NCBI GenBank assembly: GCA_030426685.1
Contig: JAUHYC010000012.1
Coordinates: 1 to 64,000 of the forward strand
Origin: Alphaproteobacteria bacterium
Lineage (GTDB): Bacteria; Pseudomonadota; Alphaproteobacteria; Rhodobacterales; Rhodobacteraceae
DNA: 64,000 bases
Direction of reading: 5' to 3'
Shown here: positions 1-8,537 of the stretch, in pieces
How the letters are laid out: every line of letters starts with the position of its first letter
Numbering within the stretch: position 1 is the first letter of the stretch
The notes under the pieces: generated by a model
The model's input: the letters and a program-made list of their open reading frames with translations, nothing else
What the model was told of the DNA's origin: nothing
Databases searched by the model: none
Position numbers and translations under genes: made by a program

Positions 1-435
1 TACTATTTCTGCCGTCCGGCGGATGAGCAGGCGCGGTGGTTCATCCGCAACGTCCCCAGAGGGGCCGATCTGCCGCATGTGCTCGACATGGAATGGACGC
101 CACATTCCAGAACCTGCACCATCCGCCCCGATGGCCGCACCATCCGGGCCGAGGCGAAACGGTTCCTCGATATCCTCGAACGCCATTATGGCCGCCGCCC
201 GATCGTCTACACGACCGTGGATTTCTATCACGATACCGATATCGGGCGCCTGCCCAAGACCGATTTCTGGCTGCGCTCGGTCGCCGGTCATCCGCGCAAC
301 GTCTATCCGCGGGCCATCTGGCGGTTCTGGCAATATACCGGCACCGGACTGGTGCCCGGCGTTCAGGGCAAGGTGGACATCAACACCTTCAACGGCGCGC
401 CCGAGATCTGGGCGCGCTGGAAGGCGGGCAACTAG
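1..435 (+). CDS. GH25-family lysozyme-like protein, 5'-truncated by window edge
   Basis: Frame 1 is open from base 1 (YYFCRPADEQARWFIRNV...HVLDMEW...FWQYTGTGLVPGVQGKVDINTFNG); the DMEW and FWQYT...VDIN motifs are typical of GH25. Confidence 0.85.
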   Translation, partial: YYFCRPADEQARWFIRNVPRGADLPHVLDMEWTPHSRTCTIRPDGRTIRAEAKRFLDILERHYGRRPIVYTTVDFYHDTDIGRLPKTDFWLRSVAGHPRNVYPRAIWRFWQYTGTGLVPGVQGKVDINTFNGAPEIWARWKAGN

Positions 436-1235
436 TCCTCGGCCTTTGACTTGCGGTATTGATCCCACAGATCGGGCCGCCGCTCGCGGGTGATCCGTTC
501 AGACATTTCGTGGCGCCACTTCGCGATGCGGCCATGGTGGCCCGACATCAGAATCTCCGGGATCGGGCGGCCCTTCCATTCGGCGGGGCGGGTGTATTGC
601 GGGTGCTCCAACAGACCCGAGGCAAAGCTCTCCTCTTCGGCTGAGGCCTGATTGCCCAGCACGCCGGGGATCAGCCGCACCGTGGCATCAATCAGCGCCT
701 GCGCTGCAATCTCACCACCGGTCATGACGAAATCGCCCAAACTGACCTCCTGCACGCCGTAATGTTCCAGCACGCGCTCATCAACGCCCTCAAAACGGCC
801 ACACAGCAGGGTCATGCCATCGCAACGCGCCAGATTCTGCATCATCTGCTGATCCATCCGTCGCCCGCGCGGGCTGAGGTAGATCAGCGGCCAGTTGCCC
901 TGGATACCGGCCATCGTGTGCTCGATCGCGTCGCCCAGCACGTCAGCCCGCAGCACCATGCCCGCGCCACCGCCAGCTGGCGTGTCATCCACGTTGCGAT
1001 GTTTGGTGATCCCGAACTGGCGCAGATCGACGGTTTCCAACTGCCACAGCCCGTCCTGCAGGGCCTTTCCGGTCAGGCTCTCACCCAGAACACCGGGGAA
1101 GGCAGAGGGGAACAGGGTGATGACCTTCGCCTTCCACACGCCATGGAGATCGGGTGTCGGCGTCATCAACTCGCGCGGTTTCAGGGTCGGGCGGATCGCC
1201 TTGCGGCCATGGGATTTTGCGGACTTCTCAGTCAT
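432..1235 (-). CDS. trmD: tRNA (guanine-N1)-methyltransferase TrmD
   Basis: VITLFPSAFPGVLGESLTGKAL, GGGAGMVLRADV, LLCGRFEGVDERVLEHYGVQEVSLGDFVMTGGE: TrmD knot motifs. Confidence 0.97.
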   Translation of the reverse strand: MTEKSAKSHGRKAIRPTLKPRELMTPTPDLHGVWKAKVITLFPSAFPGVLGESLTGKALQDGLWQLETVDLRQFGITKHRNVDDTPAGGGAGMVLRADVLGDAIEHTMAGIQGNWPLIYLSPRGRRMDQQMMQNLARCDGMTLLCGRFEGVDERVLEHYGVQEVSLGDFVMTGGEIAAQALIDATVRLIPGVLGNQASAEEESFASGLLEHPQYTRPAEWKGRPIPEILMSGHHGRIAKWRHEMSERITRERRPDLWDQYRKSKAED

Positions 1236-2047
1236 GGGGTGCCGATCAGGTCAGTTTGAACGCTGTGAACAAGTGCCGCCTTTTGATCGATCAGCGCGGA
1301 ATCGTCCAGAGCAGAGCGGTTCATCTCGAGCATCCGGGCCAGGATTTCGTCAGGCAGCCCGGTATTGGTGCGCGTCGGTCCAACCAGTTTAGCAGTCTCG
1401 TCAGCGGGCAGGTCCAGAAAATCGGCAAAGGGTGATCCGGGGCCAAACGGGCGCGTCCGCAGATCCTCAAGCCATTGGCTGCGCACCTGAACCGTGGGCA
1501 GGCGGCCCCTAATCTCTTCCGCGACGGATTGCGGAGAGGCGACCGGAGCCAAGCGCTCGCGGAAGGCTTCGAACCCCTGCACCAGCCGCGTGCGCTGCAG
1601 GTCATGCGCCCAGAGGCTGCGTAGCCAGCTTTCACGTTGGCGCAGGGACAGGTAAAGTGTGATCTGAACCTCGTCGCGCGCAAACCGTTCGCGGATCAGG
1701 TCGACCAGACAGAGGGCCAAATCAGGTGCGGCCTCATAGCCGACAGCGATATTGCGGCTGGGACGCAGGCCCGAGAAATTCTCTTCGCTCAGCACCAGCC
1801 CCCGATGTCGGCCAAAATCGAGCGATTTCAGGAATCGCCGCATCTGGCCGCTGAAATCGCTCATCGTGCCTGGGGTGCCATATACAGAATAGCGCGTTGC
1901 GGCTTCGGACAAGCCGGATTTGCGCGTGCGGTAAGGCAGCACCAGCGCATGGTGCGGCCAGATCAGCGCGCGGTTTTCAAACAGAAAAGACTGTGCCGCC
2001 GTTGTTCCGGTTTTGTGCAGACCCAGATGCAGCAGCACGCGGCGCAT
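1232..2047 (-). CDS. sulfotransferase-like protein
   Basis: N-terminal LHLGLHKTGTTAAQSFL matches a PAPS-binding (5'-PSB) loop; start overlaps the rimM stop. Confidence 0.65.
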   Translation of the reverse strand: MRRVLLHLGLHKTGTTAAQSFLFENRALIWPHHALVLPYRTRKSGLSEAATRYSVYGTPGTMSDFSGQMRRFLKSLDFGRHRGLVLSEENFSGLRPSRNIAVGYEAAPDLALCLVDLIRERFARDEVQITLYLSLRQRESWLRSLWAHDLQRTRLVQGFEAFRERLAPVASPQSVAEEIRGRLPTVQVRSQWLEDLRTRPFGPGSPFADFLDLPADETAKLVGPTRTNTGLPDEILARMLEMNRSALDDSALIDQKAALVHSVQTDLIGTP

Positions 2048-2559
2048 TACAGCAGGCCTTCGGGCGGGTCGGCGATGATGCGGCCTTTGTCCAGATCAAC
2101 GGTCGGCACGGCCTCCAGCGTGAAGGGTAGCAGGACGGTGGATTTTAACCCCGGCCCGTGTATTTCCAGCAAATCCGCCGCGCCGTGGTTCTGAACCGAC
2201 TTCACCCGGCCCAGCAGGGTGCCGCCGGTGTCATAGACCTCAAGCCCGATCAGGTCGGTGTGGTAAAACTCATCATCCGGCAGCGAGGGCAGCTGATCCC
2301 GGCGGGCGTAGAGGCGCAAGCCATTGATCGCATCCGCCTGTTCCTTGGTTTCAATCCCGCCCAGCCGCGCGGCAAATCCGTTTTTGATCGGGCGGGTCAG
2401 GACCACTGGATAGCGCTCTTTGCCGGTCTCATCGGTCAGGGGTGAATAGCCCTCGATATCCTCGGGGACGGCGCAGAAGCTTTTCAGCCGCACTTCGCCG
2501 CGTACCCCATACGAGCCCGCGATGCTGCCGACGCAGATCAGATCACTCATTTCGACCAT
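2047..2559 (-). CDS. rimM: 16S rRNA processing protein RimM
   Basis: [21 protein letters not shown]... and PRC-barrel C-terminus; neighbours trmD and rpsP. Confidence 0.96.
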   Translation of the reverse strand: MVEMSDLICVGSIAGSYGVRGEVRLKSFCAVPEDIEGYSPLTDETGKERYPVVLTRPIKNGFAARLGGIETKEQADAINGLRLYARRDQLPSLPDDEFYHTDLIGLEVYDTGGTLLGRVKSVQNHGAADLLEIHGPGLKSTVLLPFTLEAVPTVDLDKGRIIADPPEGLL

Positions 2560-2689
2560 CCGTCACACATAACCCGTCCCGCCAATGCCCGATCACCTCG
2601 CACGCCTCGCGCTGGTTCGAGCGTTCGAAGAATACGCCCACAATAAAGGCGATCACCAGCAGGATGGGAAGCCGTAACAATCCGAACAT
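2543..2689 (-). CDS. small single-TM membrane protein (about 48 aa)
   Basis: [48 protein letters not shown]; lies between bluB and rimM, same strand. Confidence 0.6.
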   Translation of the reverse strand: MFGLLRLPILLVIAFIVGVFFERSNQREACEVIGHWRDGLCVTDGRNE

Positions 2690-2693
2690 CGTC

Positions 2694-3329
2694 CTAACGT
2701 ACCTCCACGGGCAGGGTCGTGCCGCGGCTTTCCCAGCCGACCTGCTCCAGTTCGGGGGTGTCTGACAGCTCTTCCGGCCAGCCAACGCAGAAATAGCCGA
2801 TCAGCCGCCAGGTGCCGGGGACGCCCAGATCGCGCGCCATGCGGTCCGGATCCAGAATCGAGACCCAGCCCAGCCCCAGCCCCTCGACCCGTAAGGCCAG
2901 CCAGAACAAGGTAACAGCCGAGACCACCGAATAACGCCGCATCTCGGGCATGGTGCCCGCGCCCAGACCTTGCCCCTTGTCGGTGGCGTCATCGCAGAAC
3001 ACAGCCAGCTGCACCGGGGCTTCTTTCATCCCGGACAGTTTCAACTGGCTGTAAAGCTGCGCCTTTTCACCGGAATACCCGCTCAGCGCCTGTTCGTTTT
3101 CGGCTTGGAAATTCTTCAATGCCGCATCACGCGCGGCCTTGCTTTCGACGCGGATCACGCGCCAGGGTTCGCTGAGCCCCACCGAAGGGGCCAGACGAAA
3201 CACGTCGAGGCAGCGCGTCAGCACTGCCTCGTCCACAGGGTCGGTGCGGAACCGGCGCACATCGCGCCGGAGCCGCATCAACAGATCGAACTGCGTGCGA
3301 AAATCGTCGGTGAAAGCCTGATCCTGCAC
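2694..3329 (-). CDS. bluB: 5,6-dimethylbenzimidazole synthase BluB
   Basis: Nitroreductase fold: LRRDVRRFRTDPVDEAVLTRCLDVFRLAPSVGLSEPWRVIRV... typical of BluB. Confidence 0.9.
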   Translation of the reverse strand: MQDQAFTDDFRTQFDLLMRLRRDVRRFRTDPVDEAVLTRCLDVFRLAPSVGLSEPWRVIRVESKAARDAALKNFQAENEQALSGYSGEKAQLYSQLKLSGMKEAPVQLAVFCDDATDKGQGLGAGTMPEMRRYSVVSAVTLFWLALRVEGLGLGWVSILDPDRMARDLGVPGTWRLIGYFCVGWPEELSDTPELEQVGWESRGTTLPVEVR

Positions 3330-3341
3330 GCGCCCGCCTGC

Positions 3342-3731
3342 TTATTCTTCTGCAGCCGCTTCTTCAGCCGGTGCAGCAGCTGCTTCGGCAGCTTCAGCAG
3401 CCTTTGCAGCTTTCTCTTCCGCGCGTTCCTGAGCTTTCTTGCCCGGGGTACCCTTGTTGGGGTTGTTGCGCTCGGCCTTGTCGCGGGTGCCAGCAGCTTC
3501 CAGCATACGTGCGATCCGGTCGGTGGGCTGGGCGCCCTGATCCAGCCAGTACTGGATGCGCTCCATGTCCATTTTCACGCGCTCTTCGCTGTCTTTCGGC
3601 AGCAGCGGGTTGTAGGTGCCCAGTTTCTCGATGAAACGACCATCGCGGGGCATGCGGCTGTCAGCAGCCACGATGCGATAGAAGGGACGCTTTTTCGAGC
3701 CGCCGCGGGCGAGACGAATTTTCATTGCCAT
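3342..3731 (-). CDS. rpsP: 30S ribosomal protein S16
   Basis: [44 protein letters not shown] plus Ala/Glu-rich C-terminal tail; ORF-track start 9 codons upstream is less likely. Confidence 0.98.
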   Translation of the reverse strand: MAMKIRLARGGSKKRPFYRIVAADSRMPRDGRFIEKLGTYNPLLPKDSEERVKMDMERIQYWLDQGAQPTDRIARMLEAAGTRDKAERNNPNKGTPGKKAQERAEEKAAKAAEAAEAAAAPAEEAAAEE

Positions 3732-3777
3732 GGTGGTATCTCCTTTAAATGGCATCACGCCGAAGGCGTGTCTTTTG

Positions 3778-3803
3778 GGGTGCCGGGCTGAAGCCCGGCC
3801 TAC
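3778..3803 (-). repeat. palindromic intergenic repeat, copy A
   Basis: Minus strand GTAGGCCGGGCTTCAGCCCGGCACCC; identical to 33047-33072; contains TAG stop of the chorismate mutase gene. Confidence 0.85.
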
Positions 3804-4096
3804 TTCTGGTGTTTCCTGTGGTGTCGGATGACTTCCTGAATAATGAAGTTCAGGAAAGCCTTGGCGAAATCGGGGTCCAGATCGGCCTCTTGCGCCAGGT
3901 CTTCTAACCGTGCGATCTGCGCCGCTTCGCGCGAGGGATCGGACGGGGGAAGGTCGTGTGCCGCCTTGAGCTTGCCAACAGCCTGCGTGTGCTTGAACCG
4001 CTCGCCCAGCGTGTAGACAAGGATCGCGTCCAGCCGGTCAATGCTTTCGCGATGATCCTTGAGCAGCGCGGCAGCCTGTGTCACGGGATTGGTCAT
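3800..4096 (-). CDS. AroQ-type chorismate mutase
   Basis: [47 protein letters not shown]: AroQ chorismate mutase pattern. Confidence 0.88.
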   Translation of the reverse strand: MTNPVTQAAALLKDHRESIDRLDAILVYTLGERFKHTQAVGKLKAAHDLPPSDPSREAAQIARLEDLAQEADLDPDFAKAFLNFIIQEVIRHHRKHQK

Positions 4097-4632
4097 TGGC
4101 CGGTCCTTTCGGTGGTCAAGTCGATCTGCGGGTGGCGCCAGATCTGTGCGCTTTGTCCCAATAGCTCGGCGTTCTCCAGCTCCAGTGTCGCACCAAGCCG
4201 TTCAGCCAAAGCGCGCGAGCGGTCATTGGCATGGGCGATGTATGAGATCACCCCGTTCAGCCCCTGATACCGCGCCGCATAATCGCGCGCAGCTGCCGCG
4301 GCCTCAAAGCCCAGACCTTTGCCTTCGGCCTCAGCCATCAGGGTCCAGCCCAGCTCGGGCTCGGCCCAGCCTGGCACGTCGATGATTCCGGCCCATCCCA
4401 CGAATGCGCCACTGGATTTCTCGGTCAGGTGCCACAGGCCATAGCCCCGCAACGCCCAATGACCCAGCCGGTTCGACAGAGAGCTCCAGCTTTCAAGCGC
4501 ATCCTTGGGGCCGCCCACCATATGACTGCGCTCGGTCGCGAAGAATTCCGTCATCGCAGGCAGATCGTCCAGATGCGGTGCGCGCAGGATAAGGCGCTCG
4601 GTCTCGACGGTGGGGATGGTGAATGAGGTCAT
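4093..4632 (-). CDS. GNAT family N-acetyltransferase (RimJ/RimL-like), tandem copy 1
   Basis: VETERLILRAPHLDDLPAM...GWTLMAEAEGKGLGFEAA: GNAT motif A. Confidence 0.9.
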   Translation of the reverse strand: MTSFTIPTVETERLILRAPHLDDLPAMTEFFATERSHMVGGPKDALESWSSLSNRLGHWALRGYGLWHLTEKSSGAFVGWAGIIDVPGWAEPELGWTLMAEAEGKGLGFEAAAAARDYAARYQGLNGVISYIAHANDRSRALAERLGATLELENAELLGQSAQIWRHPQIDLTTERTGQ

Positions 4633-5180
4633 GCGTAGGCCTCCACACCACCATTGACCAGATCGCAGGGGGCCGGGTGCCGCCAGACCTGCATCGTTCC
4701 AAATGCCGGATGTTCGAAGATGTAGTCGAAACAGGCGCCCAGCCGTTCAGCCACGGCTTTGCTGCCCAGATTGTCCGGATCGATCAGCGAGATTGCGGTT
4801 TCCCAGCCCAGCACATCATAAGCATGCGCGCGTGCAGCCAATGCCGCTTCGGTCGCATAGCCCTTTCCGGTGGCATGGTTCATCAGGGTCCAGCCAATTT
4901 CGGGCTCGGGCCAGCTGTGAGGGTTCCACAAGCCAACATGGCCTACATAGGTGCCGGTGTCTTTTTCCTCGACACCCCAGAAGCCATATCCCCGCATCGC
5001 CCAGTGACCCAACAGCATGGCAACGGCGCGCCATGTCTCATCCGGGCGTTTTGGGCCGCCGACGAATTTCGAGGCGTCGCTGGCAAAGAACTCTGCCTCT
5101 GCCTCAAAATCGGCTTCGCAGGGTGCCCGCATGATCAGGCGTTCGGTTTCGAGGGTCGGTATGGCCAGGGCAAGTGTCAT
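4629..5180 (-). CDS. GNAT family N-acetyltransferase, tandem copy 2
   Basis: LETERLIMRAPCEADFEA...EIGWTLMNHATGKGYATEAA; similar throughout to the neighbouring ORF. Confidence 0.9.
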   Translation of the reverse strand: MTLALAIPTLETERLIMRAPCEADFEAEAEFFASDASKFVGGPKRPDETWRAVAMLLGHWAMRGYGFWGVEEKDTGTYVGHVGLWNPHSWPEPEIGWTLMNHATGKGYATEAALAARAHAYDVLGWETAISLIDPDNLGSKAVAERLGACFDYIFEHPAFGTMQVWRHPAPCDLVNGGVEAYA

Positions 5181-5734
5181 GCCTGCACCTCGCCGTACCG
5201 CCAGACATGCTGGTCCGGACCAAAGGCGCTTTCGGCAACGACGTCGCGCGTTGCACCCAGACGCTGAGCCAGCGCGTTCGAACGCGTGTTGGAGTGCGAA
5301 ACATAGCTAACAAACCGGCCGGGTCCGAGCAGATCGAACCCGAAATCACGCACTGCGCTACACGCCTCGGTCGCGTAACCCTGCAGGCGGTGCTCGGCGT
5401 GGAACATATAGCCAAGCTCGGGCTCGTGATCGTCCCATTCGAGGCCCAGAATGACGAAGCCAACGACCTGATCGTCGCCTTTTAGCGAGACCGTGAACAG
5501 GCCATGACCATGCAATAGCCAGCCCGAGGTGTAGTAAGAAAACTCAGTCCAAGCTTCCTGCTCGGTATCGCCAAAGCTGTCCTTGCAGATCGAGGTCCAA
5601 ACCGGCAGGTCGTCCAGAGTGGGCGCACGCAGAACCAGCCGCCGGGTCTGAATGACCGGCAGGGCCGCGCGATACTGCGCTGCTGCCATCGCCGCCTTTC
5701 CGGACGGGGGCTGGGTGCAGCGTGCTGGTGTCAC
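5177..5734 (-). CDS. GNAT family N-acetyltransferase, tandem copy 3
   Basis: IQTRRLVLRAPTLDDLPVW...ELGYMFHAEHRLQGYATEAC; start may be internal (about 5692). Confidence 0.88.
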   Translation of the reverse strand: MTPARCTQPPSGKAAMAAAQYRAALPVIQTRRLVLRAPTLDDLPVWTSICKDSFGDTEQEAWTEFSYYTSGWLLHGHGLFTVSLKGDDQVVGFVILGLEWDDHEPELGYMFHAEHRLQGYATEACSAVRDFGFDLLGPGRFVSYVSHSNTRSNALAQRLGATRDVVAESAFGPDQHVWRYGEVQA

Positions 5735-7239
5735 TTTTTCTTTCCAAACCCGCTCAGCCCCGGGGGCAAGCCCATGCCACCGCCCAAACCGGGCAGGCCG
5801 CCGGGCATTTTGCCACCCATCGCCTTGGCCGCCTGTTCCAGCGCCTTGGGGTCCATGCCTGCGGCCATTTCCTCGGGGCTGGGGCCGCCCTTGCCGAACA
5901 TGCCCTTCATGGCCTGTTTCAGCATCTTGCCTTTGCCCATCTTGCCCATCTTTTTCATCATGTCCGACATCTGTCGGTGCATCTTGAGCAGCTTGTTGAG
6001 GTCGCTGACTTCCATCCCGGAACCGGCGGCAATCCGTTTTTTACGGCTCGCCTGCAGCAGCTGCGGATTGGCGCGTTCGCGTTTGGTCATCGACTGGATC
6101 ATGGCGATCTGCTGGCGCAGGATCTTGTCGTCCAGACCGGCCTGATCCATCTGCTTGGCCATCTTGTTCATGCCGGGCATCATGCCCATCATGCCCTGCA
6201 TGCCGCCCATCTGGATCATCTGCTCCAGCTGCATTTTCAGGTCGTTCATATTGAACTGACCTTTGACCATGCGCTTCATCATGCGCTCGGTCTGTTCCAT
6301 CTCCATCGTTTCCTGGGCCTTTTCGACCAGGGCAACAATGTCGCCCATGCCCAGAATACGACCGGCAATCCGGTCCGGTTCGAAGGTTTCGAGCGCATCC
6401 ATCTTCTCGCCCAGACCGACAAAGCGGATCGGCTTGCCGGTGACCGCGCGCATCGACAGTGCCGCACCGCCACGGCCGTCACCGTCCATCCGGGTCAGAA
6501 CCACGCCCGAGATGCCGACCTTGGCGTCGAACTCTTCGGCCACCTCAACAGCGACCTGACCAGTCAGGCCATCGACCACCAGCAGGGTTTCGCGCGGATC
6601 AACCGCGTTGCGAACCTGCTCGACCTCGTCCATCAGGACTTCGTCGATATGTAGACGGCCCGCGGTGTCGAGCATATAGACGTCATAACCACCCAGCGTC
6701 GCCTGCTGCTTGGCGCGTTTGGCGATGTCGACGGGCTTCTGGCCGGGAACGATCGGCAGCGTATCGACGCCAACCTGCGTGCCCAGAACCGCCAGCTGAT
6801 CCATCGCCGCCGGGCGATAGACGTCGAGCGAGGCCATCAGGACCTTTTTGCCCTCTTTCTCTTTCAGACGTTTGGCGAGCTTACCGGTGGTGGTCGTCTT
6901 ACCCGAGCCTTGCAAGCCGACCATCAGGATCGGGGCAGGCGGGTTGTCGATCTTCAGCTTACCGGGGTCTTCCTCGCCACGCAGGGTATCGACCAGCGCG
7001 TCATGCACGATCTTGACGACCTGCTGGCCGGGCGTGATCGACTTGGTCACCGCCTGGCCGGTCGCCTGTTCCTGTACCTTTTTGACGAAGGCGCGCGCCA
7101 CCGGCAGCGAGACGTCTGCCTCAAGCAGGGCAACCCGAACCTCGCGCAGCGCGGTTTTGACGTCTTCCTCGGACAGCGCGCCTTGTTTGGTCAGCCGATC
7201 AAAGACGCCGGAAAGGCGTTCGGATAGATTTTCAAACAT
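5731..7239 (-). CDS. ffh: signal recognition particle protein Ffh (SRP54)
   Basis: GLQGSGKTTTTGKLA, DTAGRLHID, Met-rich M domain (MGGMQGMMGMMPGMNKMAKQ). Confidence 0.99.
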   Translation of the reverse strand: MFENLSERLSGVFDRLTKQGALSEEDVKTALREVRVALLEADVSLPVARAFVKKVQEQATGQAVTKSITPGQQVVKIVHDALVDTLRGEEDPGKLKIDNPPAPILMVGLQGSGKTTTTGKLAKRLKEKEGKKVLMASLDVYRPAAMDQLAVLGTQVGVDTLPIVPGQKPVDIAKRAKQQATLGGYDVYMLDTAGRLHIDEVLMDEVEQVRNAVDPRETLLVVDGLTGQVAVEVAEEFDAKVGISGVVLTRMDGDGRGGAALSMRAVTGKPIRFVGLGEKMDALETFEPDRIAGRILGMGDIVALVEKAQETMEMEQTERMMKRMVKGQFNMNDLKMQLEQMIQMGGMQGMMGMMPGMNKMAKQMDQAGLDDKILRQQIAMIQSMTKRERANPQLLQASRKKRIAAGSGMEVSDLNKLLKMHRQMSDMMKKMGKMGKGKMLKQAMKGMFGKGGPSPEEMAAGMDPKALEQAAKAMGGKMPGGLPGLGGGMGLPPGLSGFGKKK

Positions 7240-7263
7240 GCCTTCGGCCTCCTTAGCCGGTTT

Positions 7264-7390
7264 TCATTTGGCGCCCCTTAGATAGGGGCAGGCGGGTCAA
7301 TGCACAAACGCCCCCACGGGCGAAACTCGCTGGTGGGGGGCGATCCCTGAACGACTCAAGGGACCGGAAGATCATACGCTTCCGGATGTT
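7264..7390 (-). other. cluster of four consecutive inverted repeats upstream of ffh (possible terminator, leader or sRNA)
   Basis: Hairpins read directly at 7364-7385, 7344-7363, 7309-7342 and 7273-7289. Confidence 0.45.
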
Positions 7391-7399
7391 TGCCGCGAT

Positions 7400-7918
7400 T
7401 TAGGCTGATTGGCTGGCAGAGTCAACCTTACGCGCAGGAAGCCAGTCATTGATGACATCGACCATGCGGTGCGATCCATGCCCACTGACATACGCCTCGA
7501 CAATCGGGTGTCGTCCCGCACTCATGCCTTTATCCAGCACCAATACAGGGCGGTGCATCTTCGATGTGCCCTTGTCGCTGGTCGAGGTGGTGGTCTCGAT
7601 CTCGGCATGAGACAGGTTCGACAGCTTGTGTTCCACGGTGTCGTACCCAAAGACCGATTGCCGACGGATAAGGATGCTGTTGGTCGGGCGGTCCAGAATG
7701 ACCTGCACGCGGCGGACAAAAGCGCAGAACGCGCCAAAGCCCAGCCCGCCGCCAAACAAGGCAAAGAGGATGCCGAACCAGATATTCTCGCCGCCTTCAC
7801 TGATCATGAACAGCCCTGCACCAACAAATGCCAGAATGAAGAAAACCAGCATGATGCCGATGAACCAGGGCGTATCGGACAGGATCAGTTGGTTCGGTGT
7901 GTTGCGCGTGACTTTCAT
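7400..7918 (-). CDS. hypothetical two-TM membrane protein
   Basis: WFIGIMLVFFILAFVGAGLFMI...IWFGILFALFGGGLGFGAFCAF hydrophobic segments. Confidence 0.75.
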   Translation of the reverse strand: MKVTRNTPNQLILSDTPWFIGIMLVFFILAFVGAGLFMISEGGENIWFGILFALFGGGLGFGAFCAFVRRVQVILDRPTNSILIRRQSVFGYDTVEHKLSNLSHAEIETTTSTSDKGTSKMHRPVLVLDKGMSAGRHPIVEAYVSGHGSHRMVDVINDWLPARKVDSASQSA

Positions 7919-8006
7919 GGCGGCACGCTAGCATTGAATTGAAATCCTGTCCCGACTTGAAATTGCGTCCGTGTTAAGCGATGAGCGCGCCAGACAGGAG
8001 GTTCCC

Positions 8007-8537
8007 ATGGACGCATCATCCGCCTTTCAGGACACATTGCCGCTCAGCTCTGATGCGCTTCTGGCGCAGTTGGACGACTGGGGCCTGAGCTATCGTTTGC
8101 ACAGCCACATCCCGCTGCGCACGGTCGAGGATGCCAAGGTGGTCGAGGATCAGTTCATGGTTCCGGGCGAAAACGCTCTGCGGCTCAAGAACCTGTATCT
8201 GAGGGACAAGAAAAAGCGAAACTACCTCGTAACACTGGAACAAAGCCGCGAGATTGACCTCAAGGCGCTGGGCACTGAGCTGGGGATTGGCAACCTGTCC
8301 TTTGGATCGGCGGATCGGCTGTTTCAGAATCTCGGCATTCGGCCCGGTGCGGTCAGCCCGCTGGCGATGATCAACGGGGTTGAGAACAACGTTAAGTTCT
8401 TTATGGACGCAGCCGCACAGCAGGCCGATGTCATCAACATGCATCCTTTGGTCAATGACCGGACCGTTGCAATGCCGCGCACCGATCTGATGGCGTTCTT
8501 TGCCAAGGTCGGATGCGAAGTGACCTGGCTGCCCTGA
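8007..8537 (+). CDS. YbaK/prolyl-tRNA editing (ProX/PrdX-like) deacylase
   Basis: MDASSAFQ...LRLKNLYLRDKKKRNYLVTLEQSREIDLKALGTELG: PrdX pattern; AGGAGG upstream of ATG 8007. Confidence 0.87.
   Translation: MDASSAFQDTLPLSSDALLAQLDDWGLSYRLHSHIPLRTVEDAKVVEDQFMVPGENALRLKNLYLRDKKKRNYLVTLEQSREIDLKALGTELGIGNLSFGSADRLFQNLGIRPGAVSPLAMINGVENNVKFFMDAAAQQADVINMHPLVNDRTVAMPRTDLMAFFAKVGCEVTWLP

Noticed and set aside
7240-7400. 4.5S SRP RNA gene next to ffh
   Set aside because: Hairpins are present but the conserved SRP loop (GGAAGGAAGCAGC-like) is missing.
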